Source of the DNA: JBGPTK01 sp963797765
GTDB taxonomy: Bacteria; Acidobacteriota; Terriglobia; Acidiferrales; UBA7541
Direction: 5' to 3'
DNA length: 64,000 nucleotides
Assembly: GCA_963797765.1 (NCBI GenBank)
Contig: CAWCQU010000002.1
Coordinates: 1,364,001 to 1,428,000 of the forward strand
In this document: positions 37,070-48,708 of the stretch, in pieces
Position numbering within the stretch: the stretch's first letter is position 1
Layout: each line of letters begins with the position of its first letter
The notes under the pieces: generated by a model
What the model was told of the DNA's origin: nothing
Database searches by the model: none
Seen by the model: only the letters and a program-made list of their open reading frames with translations
Program-made: the position numbers and the translations under genes

Positions 37070-38666
37070 ATGAATTCGAAGCCGTCACCTCTGATTCTTA
37101 TTGCGCTGCTTTCACTCGCAGCATCGATTCCAGTTCGCGCGCAATCGACCGCGCCGGCGCCACCGCCCGTTGCCGCGCCCGCGCCTATCGCGCCGCCGAA
37201 TGTTCTAAGAATACCCGCCGTTCCCGCGATTCCTCAGTTGCCTGTGCTTCCTCCCATCGTGATGGATCGCCTGGCGGAAGATTCCCCGATCAAGGTGATC
37301 GTGATCGGCGAGGATGGCTTTTCCTCCCAGATCAACATCGACCCGACGAACGCTTTGGCGTTCGCCCTGCCGAATCTTCTTCGCCTCGATGAACTCACTC
37401 TTTCGCTGGACGGCCAAAGCGACAGCACCAAAACCAAAAACAAGGCCAAAGCAAAAGCCAAAGAGAAAGATCAAGACGACGACTCCGACGCCGAAGACGG
37501 CCAGCACGACCGGGACGAAGCCCGCAAAGACCGCGAAGAAGCCCGCGTCGATCGTGAAGACGATCTCTACGATGCAGGCACCGACGCCCTCGACGAAGCC
37601 CATTGGGATCGCGCCCGAGATAAATTTCAGCAAGTTGCGGATATGAATCTTTCCCACGCCGACGCCGCGCTCTATTGGAAAGCCTACGCCGAAAACAAGT
37701 TGGGCCGTCGTGCCGACGCGCTCGCGACTCTCAGCACCCTCCACCAGAAATATCCGCAAAGCCGCTGGCTGAACGATGCCAAGGCCCTTGAAATCGAAGT
37801 GCGCCAATCCTCCGGCCAGGCCCCGCATCCCGAAAATCAAAGCGATGAAGACCTGAAGCTGCTCGCCCTCAACGGCGCCATGCAGATGGAATGCGGCGAA
37901 GCCGTGCCCATGCTCGAAAAGTTTCTGCACGGCAGTGGTTCGCCCAAGCTCAAGGCTCGCGCCCTTTTCGTGCTGGCGCAGGGCGGTTGCCAGCAGGCGC
38001 GCGACGTGATCGATAAAATCGCCCGCGGCCAGTCCAATCCCGAATTGCAGCGCAAGGCCATCGAGTATCTGGGCTTGTTCGGCGGCAAGGGAAGCCGCCA
38101 GACGCTCTCGGATATCTACGCTTCCACGAATGAAATCGACGTGAAGCGCCAGATTCTCCGCAGCTTCATGATCTCCGGCGAAAAAGACCGCGTCCTGGCC
38201 GCCGCAAAAAATGAAAAAGTTCCCGAGCTGCGCCGCGAAGCCATTCGCGTTGCTCGGAGTGATGGGCGCGCAGGAAGAACTTTGGCAGCTTTATCAGACC
38301 GAGCCGGTGCTGGAAAACAAGGAAGCCATTCTGCAATCGATGTTCATCAGCGGCAGCTCGGACCGGCTGCTGGAAATTGCGCGCACCGAAAAAAATCCCG
38401 AATTGCGGCGCAAAGCGATTCGTAATCTCGGCCTTATGGGCACGAAAACCGGCGATGCCCTGATCGATATTTACGCCAAGGATTCGGAATTCGACGATAA
38501 GCGCGAAGTGCTGAACGCGCTGTTTCTCGAAGGAAACGCCCACGCCATTGTGGTGATTGCGCGCAAGGAATCGAATCCCGACCTGAAAAAAGTGGCGGTG
38601 GAAAAATTGGCGCTGATGCATTCGAAGGAAGCGACGGAATACATGATGGAAATTTTAAACAAGTAG
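37070..38666 (+). CDS. exported HEAT-repeat protein 1, frameshifted
   Basis: About 530 residues. A signal peptide (MNSKPSPLILIALLSLAASI to VRAQS) is followed by a Pro-rich stretch, a strongly charged Lys/Asp/Arg segment (about residues 120-160), a TPR-like unit (WDRARDKFQQVADM...AALYWKAYAENKLG), and many HEAT units such as NPELQRKAIEYLGLFGG and NPELRRKAIRNLGLMGT. The frame breaks near 38250, between RREAIR and LLGVMGAQEELW. I start at 37070, which has GGGAGAG upstream and gives a normal signal peptide. An ATG overlapping the anti-sigma stop (37010) would add 20 residues. Probably a periplasmic protein-interaction scaffold. Confidence 0.8.
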
Positions 38667-38727
38667 CGGCGGACGTATACCAAATCCAGGCGTTTAGATT
38701 CGATTTCGGCGTGAAGCGAGGTGCGAA

Positions 38728-39846
38728 ATGAACGTGATCCAGCGGCGTATTCTGGCGGTAGTTGTTTCGGTATTTCTCGCGGCAGTTGCGTCCATGGCGC
38801 AAACGCCGCGCGTGGTAAACGCCAAAATGGAAACGCGCCCGGCCGCACCAAGCCTCACTGCCGCAATCCAATCGCTCCTCGCCGCCCAATCCTCGCCCGC
38901 CTGGGTTGGTTACGCCGTTCCAGCCGTTCCCGGCGACCGGCAAATCTGCTGCTTCAATTCCTACGGAAACAATTCCGATGGCGGAAATGACTGCGGAACA
39001 TGCCGCCTGGAAAATTCCAACGGCGATTTCACCATGAATAATCGCGAATCCAGCGGCACTGGCACGGTGGCGCTGGAAAGTCCACGGAACATTTTCGTCC
39101 TTTTCCGCGTTTCCGATAAGCGCGTGGAAAAAATCCGCATTTTCTCGGACGATTGCCAACTTGACGCCGGCGGGCTCCCGCTGATCTGGTTCACCGGCGC
39201 GCCCGCTGCGCAAAGCGTTGCGTTCCTCACACCCTTTGCCCAGCAGACGCGAGACGACGAATCGAGCCACGATGGTGACCGCGTGAGCCAGCAAGCGCTC
39301 ACCGCAATCGCGCTCACCGGCGATCCCTCCGCCGATCAAGCCCTGGAAAGTTTCGTCGCGCCCAACCAGCCGGAGCGTTTGCGCGAAAAGACCGCGTTTT
39401 GGCTGGGCGCATCCCGTGGCAAAACAGGTTACGAAACGCTCAAGCGCATGGCTCGCGAAGATCCCAGCGACCGCGTCCGCGAAAAAGTCACTTTCGCATT
39501 GTCCGTCAGCCACCAGCCCGAAGCCGTGGAAGAAATGATTCGCATGGCCAAGAACGATTCCAGCTCCCGCGTTCGCAGCCAGGCGCTTTTCTGGCTCGGC
39601 CAGAAAGCCGGCGAAAAAGCCGTCGCCGCAATAACCGACGCCATCGAAAACGATCCCGAAACCGAGGTAAAAAAGAAAGCCGTTTTCGCCCTCTCGCAAT
39701 TGCCTAAGGATGAAGCCGTACCCAAGTTGATCGAAGTGGCCCAATCGAATCGCAATCGCGAGGTCCGCAAACAGGCCATGTTCTGGCTGGGCCAATCCAA
39801 CGATCCCCGCGCCCTGGCCTTTTTCGAAAATGTTCTCGAGCACTAG
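38728..39846 (+). CDS. exported HEAT-repeat protein 2
   Basis: A 372-residue protein with a signal peptide (residues 1-24, ending SMAQ). Residues 70-100 hold a Cys-rich patch (QICCFNSYGN, DCGTC) that may be disulfide-bonded. The C-terminal 180 residues contain at least five HEAT-like units of about 31 residues with the recurrent core RxxALFWLGQ/KAVFALSQL (for example SSRVRSQALFWLGQKAGEKA and NREVRKQAMFWLGQSNDPRA). It is the last gene of the sigma/anti-sigma/HEAT/HEAT operon, 61 bp after HEAT protein 1. The role is unknown, but co-transcription with a sigma switch points to envelope sensing or repair. Confidence 0.85.
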   Translation: MNVIQRRILAVVVSVFLAAVASMAQTPRVVNAKMETRPAAPSLTAAIQSLLAAQSSPAWVGYAVPAVPGDRQICCFNSYGNNSDGGNDCGTCRLENSNGDFTMNNRESSGTGTVALESPRNIFVLFRVSDKRVEKIRIFSDDCQLDAGGLPLIWFTGAPAAQSVAFLTPFAQQTRDDESSHDGDRVSQQALTAIALTGDPSADQALESFVAPNQPERLREKTAFWLGASRGKTGYETLKRMAREDPSDRVREKVTFALSVSHQPEAVEEMIRMAKNDSSSRVRSQALFWLGQKAGEKAVAAITDAIENDPETEVKKKAVFALSQLPKDEAVPKLIEVAQSNRNREVRKQAMFWLGQSNDPRALAFFENVLEH

Positions 39847-39989
39847 CGGGCACCGCCATTATCGAGCCACTCGGTGCGGAGCCATCCTGAGCGCAGCGAA
39901 GGATCCCGAGTGAATTGCGACGAATAGAAACGGATCATTTGGAGGAATGCTTGTTCGAGTCTCATCGCCGACAATCGCAAGGAGCATTC

Positions 39990-42416
39990 ATGTCTACGCT
40001 CATCCAAGACCTGAAATTCGCCCTCCGCATGCTTCTCCGCAATCGAAGCATCACCGGAATCGCGATCCTGGCCCTCGCTCTTGGAGTCGGCGCAAACACC
40101 GCCATCTTCAGCATCGTCAACGGAGTCCTTCTCCGCCCGCTGCCTTTCGCCCAGCCCGATCGCCTGGTGTGGTTCTGGGAAATTCAGCCCACGCTCCCCA
40201 CCGCTCCATTTTCCGGCGCCGATTTTCTCGATTACCAGTCGCAGAACCAAACTTTCCAAGGCGTCGCCGCGGTCCGCTCGCTCACTTCGAATTTGACCGG
40301 GCACGGTGACCCCCAACGGATCCAAATCGCCGTCGTCAGCACAAATTTATTTTCCACACTCGGCGTCCAGCCCGCCCTGGGCCGCGATTTTCTGCCCGCC
40401 GAAGGCCAGCCCGGCGCCGCGCGAGCCGGCTTGCTCTCCTATGGTTTCTGGCAAAGTGAATTCGGCGGCGACCGCTCCATCCTCGGAAAGCAAATTGTCC
40501 TGAATGGCGAGCCGGTCACCCTGGTCGGCGTTCTTCCCGCTTCGTTTCAATACATTCAGCCGCTGCAGGTGTGGATCAATCCGCGCAATAGCGTTCCCGA
40601 AGTTTTCCCAAACACAACCTTCGACCCGCGCACCAATCGCGGAATGCATTACCTCTCCGTCCTTGGCCGCCTGAAGCCCGGCGTCTCGCTCTCCCAGGCG
40701 CAAGCGGACATGACCCGAATCGCCTCGCGTTTGCAGCAGCAATATTCTTCAAATGTGGGCCACACGGTTCATTTGATTCCGATGCAGGAGCGCGCCGTCG
40801 GCCAAATCCGCGTCACGTTGCTGGTTCTGCTTGGCGTTGTCGGCGTTGTCCTCCTGATCGCTTGCGCCAACGTAGCCAACCTGCTGCTCGCTCGCGCCGC
40901 CAGCCGCCAAAAGGAAATCGCCATTCGCACCACGCTGGGCGCGGGACGCCTGCGCATCGCCCGTCAATTGCTCACGGAAAGTGTTTTGCTCGCGCTGGCT
41001 GGTGGCGCGCTGGGCCTTCTGATTGCCTTCGGATGCGTGCGCCTGCTAGTAGCAGCCGCGCCCGAACAATTGCCGCGCGTCCAGGAAATCCACGTCGACC
41101 TGCTCGTTCTCGTGTTTACGCTGGGAGTCTCTCTGTTTACCGGATTATTATTCGGCCTCGCTCCCGCTCTGCAAGCGTCACGCCTCGAACTTAGCGAAGT
41201 CCTCAAGGAAGGCGGCCGCGGAAATTCCGCCGGCCTGCGCCACGGCCGTCTGCGCAATTTGCTGGTGATTGCCGAAATGGCCATGTCGCTCGTCCTGTTG
41301 ATTGGCGCGGGATTATTGGCCAGAAGTTTTCTGCGTTTACTGGACGTGCAGACCGGTTTTCGCGCCGATCACCTGGTGACCATGTTCATGAATTTTGCCG
41401 GCCCGAAATATTCCAAGCCCGGCGCCTCCACGCAATTTGAAGAACAACTCATCCAGCGCGTCGAAGCCATGCCCGCCGTTCAAGGCGTCGCCATCTCGAA
41501 CGATTTGCCGCTGCAAGGCGACGACACCACCACCGGCGTCGGCACCATCGAAGGCCGCGAACAATTGCCGCCTGGCCATGAATATCTCGTCGGCATTCAC
41601 GTCGCCAATCCCGGATTCTTCCGCACTATGGGGATTCCGCTGCTGCGCGGACGCGAATTCAATTCATCCGACCAAGACAAATCCATATCCGTGCTCATCA
41701 TAAATCAAAAAGTGGCGGAAACTTTCTGGCCCGGTCAGGATCCCATCGGAAAACACCTGCAGGTGATGGGTCCCGGCACATCCGAAGTGGTAGGCGTGGT
41801 TGGCAACGTGCTTCACAACGGATTCGGCCAGCCGCCGGATTTCGAAACTTACACGCCGTATAAGCAATCACCCTGGTCCTACATGGCCCTTGCCGTGCGA
41901 ACCAATAGTGATCCGCGCACAATATCCGAAGCCGTAAAAGCGGCTGTTGCCTCGCTCGATCCCGATTTGCCCGTGCACGACGTGCGCACCATGGAGCAGG
42001 TTTCCGCCGATAGCCTGGCCCCGCGCCGCATCACTCTATATCTGATCGGCTCTTTCGCCGTCCTCGCGCTCATACTCTCCGCCGTCGGCATCTACGGCGT
42101 GATGAGCTACGCCGTCACCCAGCGCTCCCACGAAATCGGAGTCCGCATGGCCCTCGGCGCCCAGCCTCGCGACGTCCTCCAAATGGTAGTCCGCCACGGC
42201 ATGAAGCTAGCCGCCATCGGCGTAGCCCTGGGAATCGCCGGAGCGTTTCTCCTGACCCGCTACCTGAAAACATTGCTCTTCGAAATAAAATCCACCGACC
42301 CCCTGACCTTCGCCGCAGTCGCCTTCCTCCTGGCCGCCATCGCCTTCCTGGCCACCTATCTCCCCGCCCGCCGCGCCACTCGCGTAGATCCCATGATCGC
42401 CCTCCGCTACGAGTAG
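39990..42416 (+). CDS. ABC transporter permease of the MacB/FtsX (ADOP) type
   Basis: An 808-residue protein built of two FtsX/MacB-like halves. Each has a membrane helix, a MacB_PCD periplasmic domain and three further helices. The N-terminal marker DLKFALRMLLRNRSITGIAI and the motifs ANTAIFSIVNGVLLRPLPF, EIAIRTTLGAGRLRI, EIGVRMALGAQPRDVLQM and the end YLPARRATRVDPMIALRYE are typical of the Acidobacterial duplicated ADOP permeases. No ATPase gene lies next to it. The start at 39990 (MSTLIQDL) follows AAGGAG. It likely drives export or lipoprotein release together with a separately encoded ATPase. Confidence 0.9.
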   Translation: MSTLIQDLKFALRMLLRNRSITGIAILALALGVGANTAIFSIVNGVLLRPLPFAQPDRLVWFWEIQPTLPTAPFSGADFLDYQSQNQTFQGVAAVRSLTSNLTGHGDPQRIQIAVVSTNLFSTLGVQPALGRDFLPAEGQPGAARAGLLSYGFWQSEFGGDRSILGKQIVLNGEPVTLVGVLPASFQYIQPLQVWINPRNSVPEVFPNTTFDPRTNRGMHYLSVLGRLKPGVSLSQAQADMTRIASRLQQQYSSNVGHTVHLIPMQERAVGQIRVTLLVLLGVVGVVLLIACANVANLLLARAASRQKEIAIRTTLGAGRLRIARQLLTESVLLALAGGALGLLIAFGCVRLLVAAAPEQLPRVQEIHVDLLVLVFTLGVSLFTGLLFGLAPALQASRLELSEVLKEGGRGNSAGLRHGRLRNLLVIAEMAMSLVLLIGAGLLARSFLRLLDVQTGFRADHLVTMFMNFAGPKYSKPGASTQFEEQLIQRVEAMPAVQGVAISNDLPLQGDDTTTGVGTIEGREQLPPGHEYLVGIHVANPGFFRTMGIPLLRGREFNSSDQDKSISVLIINQKVAETFWPGQDPIGKHLQVMGPGTSEVVGVVGNVLHNGFGQPPDFETYTPYKQSPWSYMALAVRTNSDPRTISEAVKAAVASLDPDLPVHDVRTMEQVSADSLAPRRITLYLIGSFAVLALILSAVGIYGVMSYAVTQRSHEIGVRMALGAQPRDVLQMVVRHGMKLAAIGVALGIAGAFLLTRYLKTLLFEIKSTDPLTFAAVAFLLAAIAFLATYLPARRATRVDPMIALRYE

Positions 42417-42592
42417 AGGTAGCAAAGCCACGGGAGCGCCTGTGCAACGAAAACCTTCCGGCATCAGCAAACTGACCCACTACTAAAACGTGAACTTGCA
42501 TCTCTTCAGAATTTCCGTGCATCCGAACGATATAGCCCGCCATGGTAAACTTGCGGCCTCCCAGGGAGTCTATTAGGTCATTGAGGACCCTC

Positions 42593-43435
42593 ATGAAAAC
42601 GCCAAGCAAATTCTTTCTGCTCACCTTTGCATTCCTGGCTTCTGCCTGTCTTCTTTCTCCCGGCCCGCTTCGCGCTCAGGCTCCTCCAGGGCCGATGACC
42701 GGGACGCCACCCGCGCCCGGAGAGCCGGCGCCTGCGGCGAAGCCGCAAGAGCCGCCGCAGCCGCCTGCCAAGCCGAATTTGTCAGGCACTTGGAAATTCA
42801 ATCGTGACCAAAGCGACGACGCGCAGAAAAAAGTGCAGGAAGCGCGGGGATCGAATGGCAGCAGCGGTGGAAATGGCGGCAATGCCGGCGGGAACGGTGG
42901 GAATGGTCCCTACGGGGGTGGAGGCGGCGGCCGCATGGGCGGTGGTTGGCCCGGAGGTGGCGGCGGAATAGGCGGTGGAGGAGGCATGGGCGGCGGTCGC
43001 GGCGGATCGGGCGGTCGCCGGGGAAATGGCGGCAATGATCAGAACAGTGAGGGCCGCGAGACAATGCACGAAATCATGAACCCTGCCGATTCGCTGACCA
43101 TCGCACAGGCCAAAGATAGTGCCCCGGAAATCGATCTGACAGACGAGCAGAATCGCAAGCGCGTCTTTTACACCGACGGCCGGAAACTTCAAAAATCCAA
43201 AGACGACAAGTACCAAGAAGAAGCAGCCCTGTGGCAGGACGGCCGCTTGGTCGCTTACATCGCCGAGAAGCGGGGAGCAATTAAGCGCACCTTCGAAGTA
43301 GCGCCCGGCGGCGAACAGCTAATCGAAACTGTGCAACTCCCAGCTCGCCAACAACAATCCGGCCAGTCCGGCCAAGCCGATTCGCCGGTAGTAATTCGCT
43401 TCGTATACGACCTGGTGCGTGCCGATAAGCAGTAG
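42593..43435 (+). CDS. secreted Gly-rich protein of unknown function
   Basis: A 280-residue protein with a signal peptide (MKTPSKFFLLTFAFLASACL to LRAQA). A Pro/Ala-rich stretch is followed by LSGTWKFNRDQSDDA, a short motif common at the start of Acidobacterial secreted domains. Then come about 75 residues that are mostly Gly with Asn and Met (GGGGGRMGGGW), and a C-terminal beta-rich domain (VFYTDGRKLQKSKDDKYQEE and LVAYIAEKRGAIKRTFEV). No enzyme motif is visible. The start at 42593 is preferred over 42542 because only it gives an immediate signal peptide. Confidence 0.75.
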   Translation: MKTPSKFFLLTFAFLASACLLSPGPLRAQAPPGPMTGTPPAPGEPAPAAKPQEPPQPPAKPNLSGTWKFNRDQSDDAQKKVQEARGSNGSSGGNGGNAGGNGGNGPYGGGGGGRMGGGWPGGGGGIGGGGGMGGGRGGSGGRRGNGGNDQNSEGRETMHEIMNPADSLTIAQAKDSAPEIDLTDEQNRKRVFYTDGRKLQKSKDDKYQEEAALWQDGRLVAYIAEKRGAIKRTFEVAPGGEQLIETVQLPARQQQSGQSGQADSPVVIRFVYDLVRADKQ

Positions 43436-43449
43436 CCGATAACGCTCCG

Positions 43450-43835
43450 TAAACGATGTCATGAGACTGAACACTCCCGGCCGTGCGCCTTTTTGATGCA
43501 AACCGGGGACATTCCTGACATCTTAAACCGGGCACATTCCTGACACTAAGCCCGAGTTTCTTTTCTGGAACGACCCCCGGGAACGCCAATCTCCCGATTG
43601 GCGCCCCGCCAAACGCCACACAAAAGAATGTGGGGTTGGTGCGCCGGGGAGGGCAGCCACTCCTGGCTGTGTGCCTGCGGACGTCATCGCGATTAAGAGC
43701 CGTCCCAGGCACATTCCCGAAAGCACAATTGCATCATCTCTGGACGGATCCCCGTATACCCCGGTCACCCACTCCCCAAAGTGTAAAGGATGTCCTGATA
43801 ACAAACCGTAAAGCATGTCCTGGGACGGCACGCTC
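43450..43835. repeat. cluster of direct repeats resembling insertion-sequence ends, plus family D copy 2
   Basis: The 520-bp gap between two stop codons contains repeated short units. One pair reads GGGGACATTCCTGACATCTTA and GGGCACATTCCTGACACTAA at 43505-43550 when taken with one base of overlap removed. A second pair reads GTAAAGGATGTCCTGATAA and CGTAAAGCATGTCCTGGG at 43783-43828. Both resemble the doubled binding sites found at the ends of some insertion sequences (IS481-like, by memory), but no transposase remains. The family D palindrome is at 43651-43675. Confidence 0.4.
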
Positions 43836-43897
43836 CGAGTTCCTGTGCCAGCAAAACTGATCGAAGCGCCTCCGTCCCTATAACTGAAGCCCACCAC

Positions 43898-43930
43898 AAA
43901 AAAAAACGGCGCCGCAGTGAGCAGCGCCGT
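43898..43930 (-). terminator. Rho-independent terminator of the tilS-hpt-ftsH operon
   Basis: On the minus strand, the stem ACGGCGC/GCGCCGT (7 bp, 11-base loop) is followed by eight or nine T residues, 28 bp after the ftsH stop codon. Confidence 0.9.
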
Positions 43931-43957
43931 TCTAACGTAATCTCCAACAAACTCAAA

Positions 43958-45901
<1,944 letters not shown>

Positions 45902-45922
45902 CGGATTACCTCGTCCTAAACT

Positions 45923-46531
45923 TCAATTCTTTGCTCGCGTTCCATGCTTCGTGCCCCCGCGCTGAACGCCACCAGTCGCTGTGGCCCCACCGCCCGAAGC
46001 CACATACGGCAAGTTTCGAAAAAGTCCATCCCGCCCGGCCAGGCCATATCCCACCCAATGCCTGGAAGCAGCCTCAAAGCCAGTGTATGCCGCCTTCAAA
46101 TCCACCTTACGCTCCTGCGGCTTATCGAACAATACCGCTAAACACAAGGACTGCGGCCGCGTCTCTTCCAGCCGCTTCATCAGAAAATCCTGCGTCACGC
46201 CCGAGTGCAGCACCGCGTCAACCACCAGCACGTTGCGGCCTTTCAACGTCGGCGGCGGGCTGAAGAAAACTTCCCGGCGGTCATAACCTCCCAGCCGGAC
46301 GTTCCTCATTTCTGCTCGAACAAAATGGCAAACCACAGGCCGGTCGATGTGCCGCACCAGGTCCGCCGAAAACAAAAACGAATTCTCCAAAATTGCGACT
46401 ACATCCAGCGTTCGTCCCGCATAATCACGGGAAATTGCCCGGCCCATTTCTTGGACGCGTTTAGCCAACTTCTGCTGGGAAAAGGCTACCTTCACTTTTG
46501 TCTCATCGGCGCCCCGCGGGCGCCTCAGCAA
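45923..46531 (-). CDS. hpt: hypoxanthine phosphoribosyltransferase-like protein with altered active-site loops
   Basis: A 202-residue type I phosphoribosyltransferase placed exactly where hpt sits in tilS-hpt-ftsH. The C-terminal part, FDKPQERKVDLKAAYTGFE then VGYGLAGRDGLFRNLPYV, is typical of HPRT. Two catalytic loops differ, though. The diphosphate loop LKG is LEN (residues 48-50). The PRPP loop, normally V-E-D-I-I-D-T-G, reads VDAVLHSG (residues 104-111), losing the second acidic residue and the Asp thought to act as base. It may be a weak enzyme, use another purine, or serve a non-catalytic role. The start overlaps the tilS stop by 7 bases. The C-terminus is Gly/Thr-rich and poorly conserved. 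Confidence 0.82.
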   Translation of the reverse strand: MLRRPRGADETKVKVAFSQQKLAKRVQEMGRAISRDYAGRTLDVVAILENSFLFSADLVRHIDRPVVCHFVRAEMRNVRLGGYDRREVFFSPPPTLKGRNVLVVDAVLHSGVTQDFLMKRLEETRPQSLCLAVLFDKPQERKVDLKAAYTGFEAASRHWVGYGLAGRDGLFRNLPYVASGGGATATGGVQRGGTKHGTRAKN

Positions 46532-48055
46532 CTTTCCTCATCGATCAGCAATAGCGTTTTTGTATCTTTGCCGGCCGCAAATTCTTCCGCTGGCGGCATT
46601 CCGCGAACCCAGGCCAGCTTTCCCTCGCTCACCAGAACCGGCCAGCCTCTGCGCGCGCTCGCGGCAATTCGTTTCGACAAAAAAAGCCGCTTGACCTTCA
46701 ATTTCTGCCGGCGTCCCCGCGGCCGGTACGCATCACCCGGCCTCCAGTTTCGCAAGATCAAATTGCGGCTTAAAAGGCTGGCATCGAGGGCCTTCGTCAA
46801 CTCGGGGCCTTCGGGAACTCTTTTAGTGTCGCTCTCCAGAGAAGGCCAGTCAATCAATTTCAGCCGGAAGCGCCGTCCGATTTCTGGAACATGAATGGCG
46901 GCTGAACCCTGCGCCGGCACGGCGACGGCGTACTCAAAGAAACTTGTGGCAGCCTTGATTCCGCGCCCTTTTCGCCGCGCTGCAGCCGGCTCCGTGCGGA
47001 AGAAATTCAGTTGGTCGAAACTCTTTTCCACCGTCACTCCGCCCGGCAGATGAATCGCGCGTCCACTGGAGCTTTCCCGCGCAAGCCGAATTACTTGCTG
47101 AACGTGCCGCGCGGAAAGTTCATGCCGGTTCCCCCTGAGCGCTTCAAACAACCCATCCATTAGACGCCGAATCACCCGCTCCGTCAGCGCCCTCTGCGCC
47201 TTTGCGGTAGATAAAACCGTCAACGCGCTTCCCGCACGCGCCACATCGAGTGGACTGAGCAACTCCGAAACTCCGATCGAATATCCCTTCGCCGTTTCCT
47301 TCGCAAAAGCCCGCAAACAATCCTCCACCAGCGCCGACCAAAAAACTCCCTCCTCGCGCGCCAACTCTGCAAAAGTGCCCAGCCGCTCGACAATCCCCGC
47401 CGAAAAGTCATGTTCCAATTGTGGCAGCAACTGGTGGCGGATCCGCGACCGCATCCGCCGCGTGTCCAGGTTCGTAGCGTCCTCACGCCAAGGTTGTCCA
47501 ATCTTCGCTAGGTATTCCCGCAAAGCACTGCGCCGCACATCAATCAGCGGCCTCACCACAAATCCGTTCACCGGATAAATCCCCGCCAACCCTTCAAGCC
47601 CCGTCCCGCGAATCAAACGCCCCAGCACAGTCTCTGCCTGGTCATCGGCCGTATGCGCCACGGCAATCCGGCTCGCCTTTCCTTCCGGCCATCACCCGCT
47701 CGAAAAACGCATACCGCAATTTCCGCGCTCCATCCTCCAAATTCCAATGATTTTCGCGCGACCGCCCCGCAACATCTTCGCGATCCGCGAGAAATTCCAG
47801 CTCATGCTCGCGCGCCAACGCCGCCACAAATTCTTCATCAGCGTCCGAATCCGCGCCGCGCAGTAAATGATTGAAATGCGCAACCACCAAGGTAATTCCC
47901 AGTTTCGCGCGCAAATCCTCCAGCAGCCGCAGCAGCGCCACCGAATCCGCCCCGCCTGAAACAGCCACGCCCACCCGCTCGCCGGCACGGATCATCCGGT
48001 GATGCTGAATCGTCTCCAATAATTGCTCGTGAATTTTGCTTAGCTTTTTACCCAC
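46525..48055 (-). CDS. tilS: tRNA(Ile)-lysidine synthase, frameshifted
   Basis: About 510 residues. The N-terminal PP-loop domain has VAVSGGADSVALLRLLEDL (ATP binding), VVAHFNHLLRG and, after the break, AHTADDQAETVLGRLIRGTG. The C-terminal part carries the TilS substrate-binding domains, including RNWRPGDAYRPRGRRQKLK. TilS converts the wobble C of the AUA-reading tRNA-Ile to lysidine and is essential. The frame shifts once near 47688, between YAFFERVMA and EGKASRIAVAHTADD. Since the gene cannot normally be lost, a sequencing error is likely. It leads the operon with hpt and ftsH. Confidence 0.93.
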
Positions 48056-48119
48056 GGGAGTTAGCGGCTGTTCGCAAGCCTCTCCACAACTATGTTAGCA
48101 GCCCGTCCATCCAGCGCAA

Positions 48120-48149
48120 GTAGCACTGCCACTCCTGGCTGTGTTGTTC
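48120..48149. repeat. GCCACTCCTGGCTGTG repeat, family D, copy 3
   Basis: Reads GTAGCACTGCCACTCCTGGC then TGTGTTG. It lies in the 250-bp gap between tilS and the next gene; the rest of the gap shows no gene. Confidence 0.55.
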
Positions 48150-48303
48150 ACTTCGACTCTCGAAGATCTACGCGATTTTTGCTCCGCCGATGGTTCCGCA
48201 TGTGCGATCGGAGCGCCCGGCCTTTCGCTACCCACACGGAGACCGCCCTCGCACAAACGGCGAAATTTCCGATCAAAATTGAATTGTCGAGTGGAGTTTA
48301 AAT

Positions 48304-48708
48304 CTATTCCGCGGATTGCTGCGCCAACAAATCCCTGCTAAAAGCGATTCGTCGATCCAGCGCCACAGCGGCAAAATACGAGCAATGTTCGCGTTCCCGT
48401 TCCGCCCAGGCTGCAATCGCCGGCACAATCGATCGCAGCGCACCGCGAGCGCCGCTCAGCATCCTGTGGTAGGCGCCAACCAAGCGAATCTCCATCCCGT
48501 CATCGCCGCGCTCGGGACACAACCGCACCAACGAAATCAGCCGCCGGAATTCGTCTCCGTTCACCGGCTGTGCCGTAATGCCGGCCACTTCGCGCACCTG
48601 ATCGGAAAGCTCCACTTTGCTGTATGCGGCAATCACCGACCGGCAATACGAAACAAAAAACTGCAAAAGCGCCGCGATCGAAAATATCCCAATCAATGCC
48701 GCGATCAT
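48304..48708 (-). CDS. hypothetical protein with one N-terminal membrane segment
   Basis: A 134-residue protein. A membrane segment (ALIGIFSIAALLQFFVSYCRS, residues 4-24) anchors a mostly helical cytoplasmic domain with EFRRLISLVRLCPE and SLVGAYHRML-like text (RLVGAYHRMLSGARGA). I do not recognise it. The ATG at 48708 overlaps the stop of the preceding gene (ATGA), so they are co-translated and probably form a pair. Confidence 0.68.
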   Translation of the reverse strand: MIAALIGIFSIAALLQFFVSYCRSVIAAYSKVELSDQVREVAGITAQPVNGDEFRRLISLVRLCPERGDDGMEIRLVGAYHRMLSGARGALRSIVPAIAAWAEREREHCSYFAAVALDRRIAFSRDLLAQQSAE

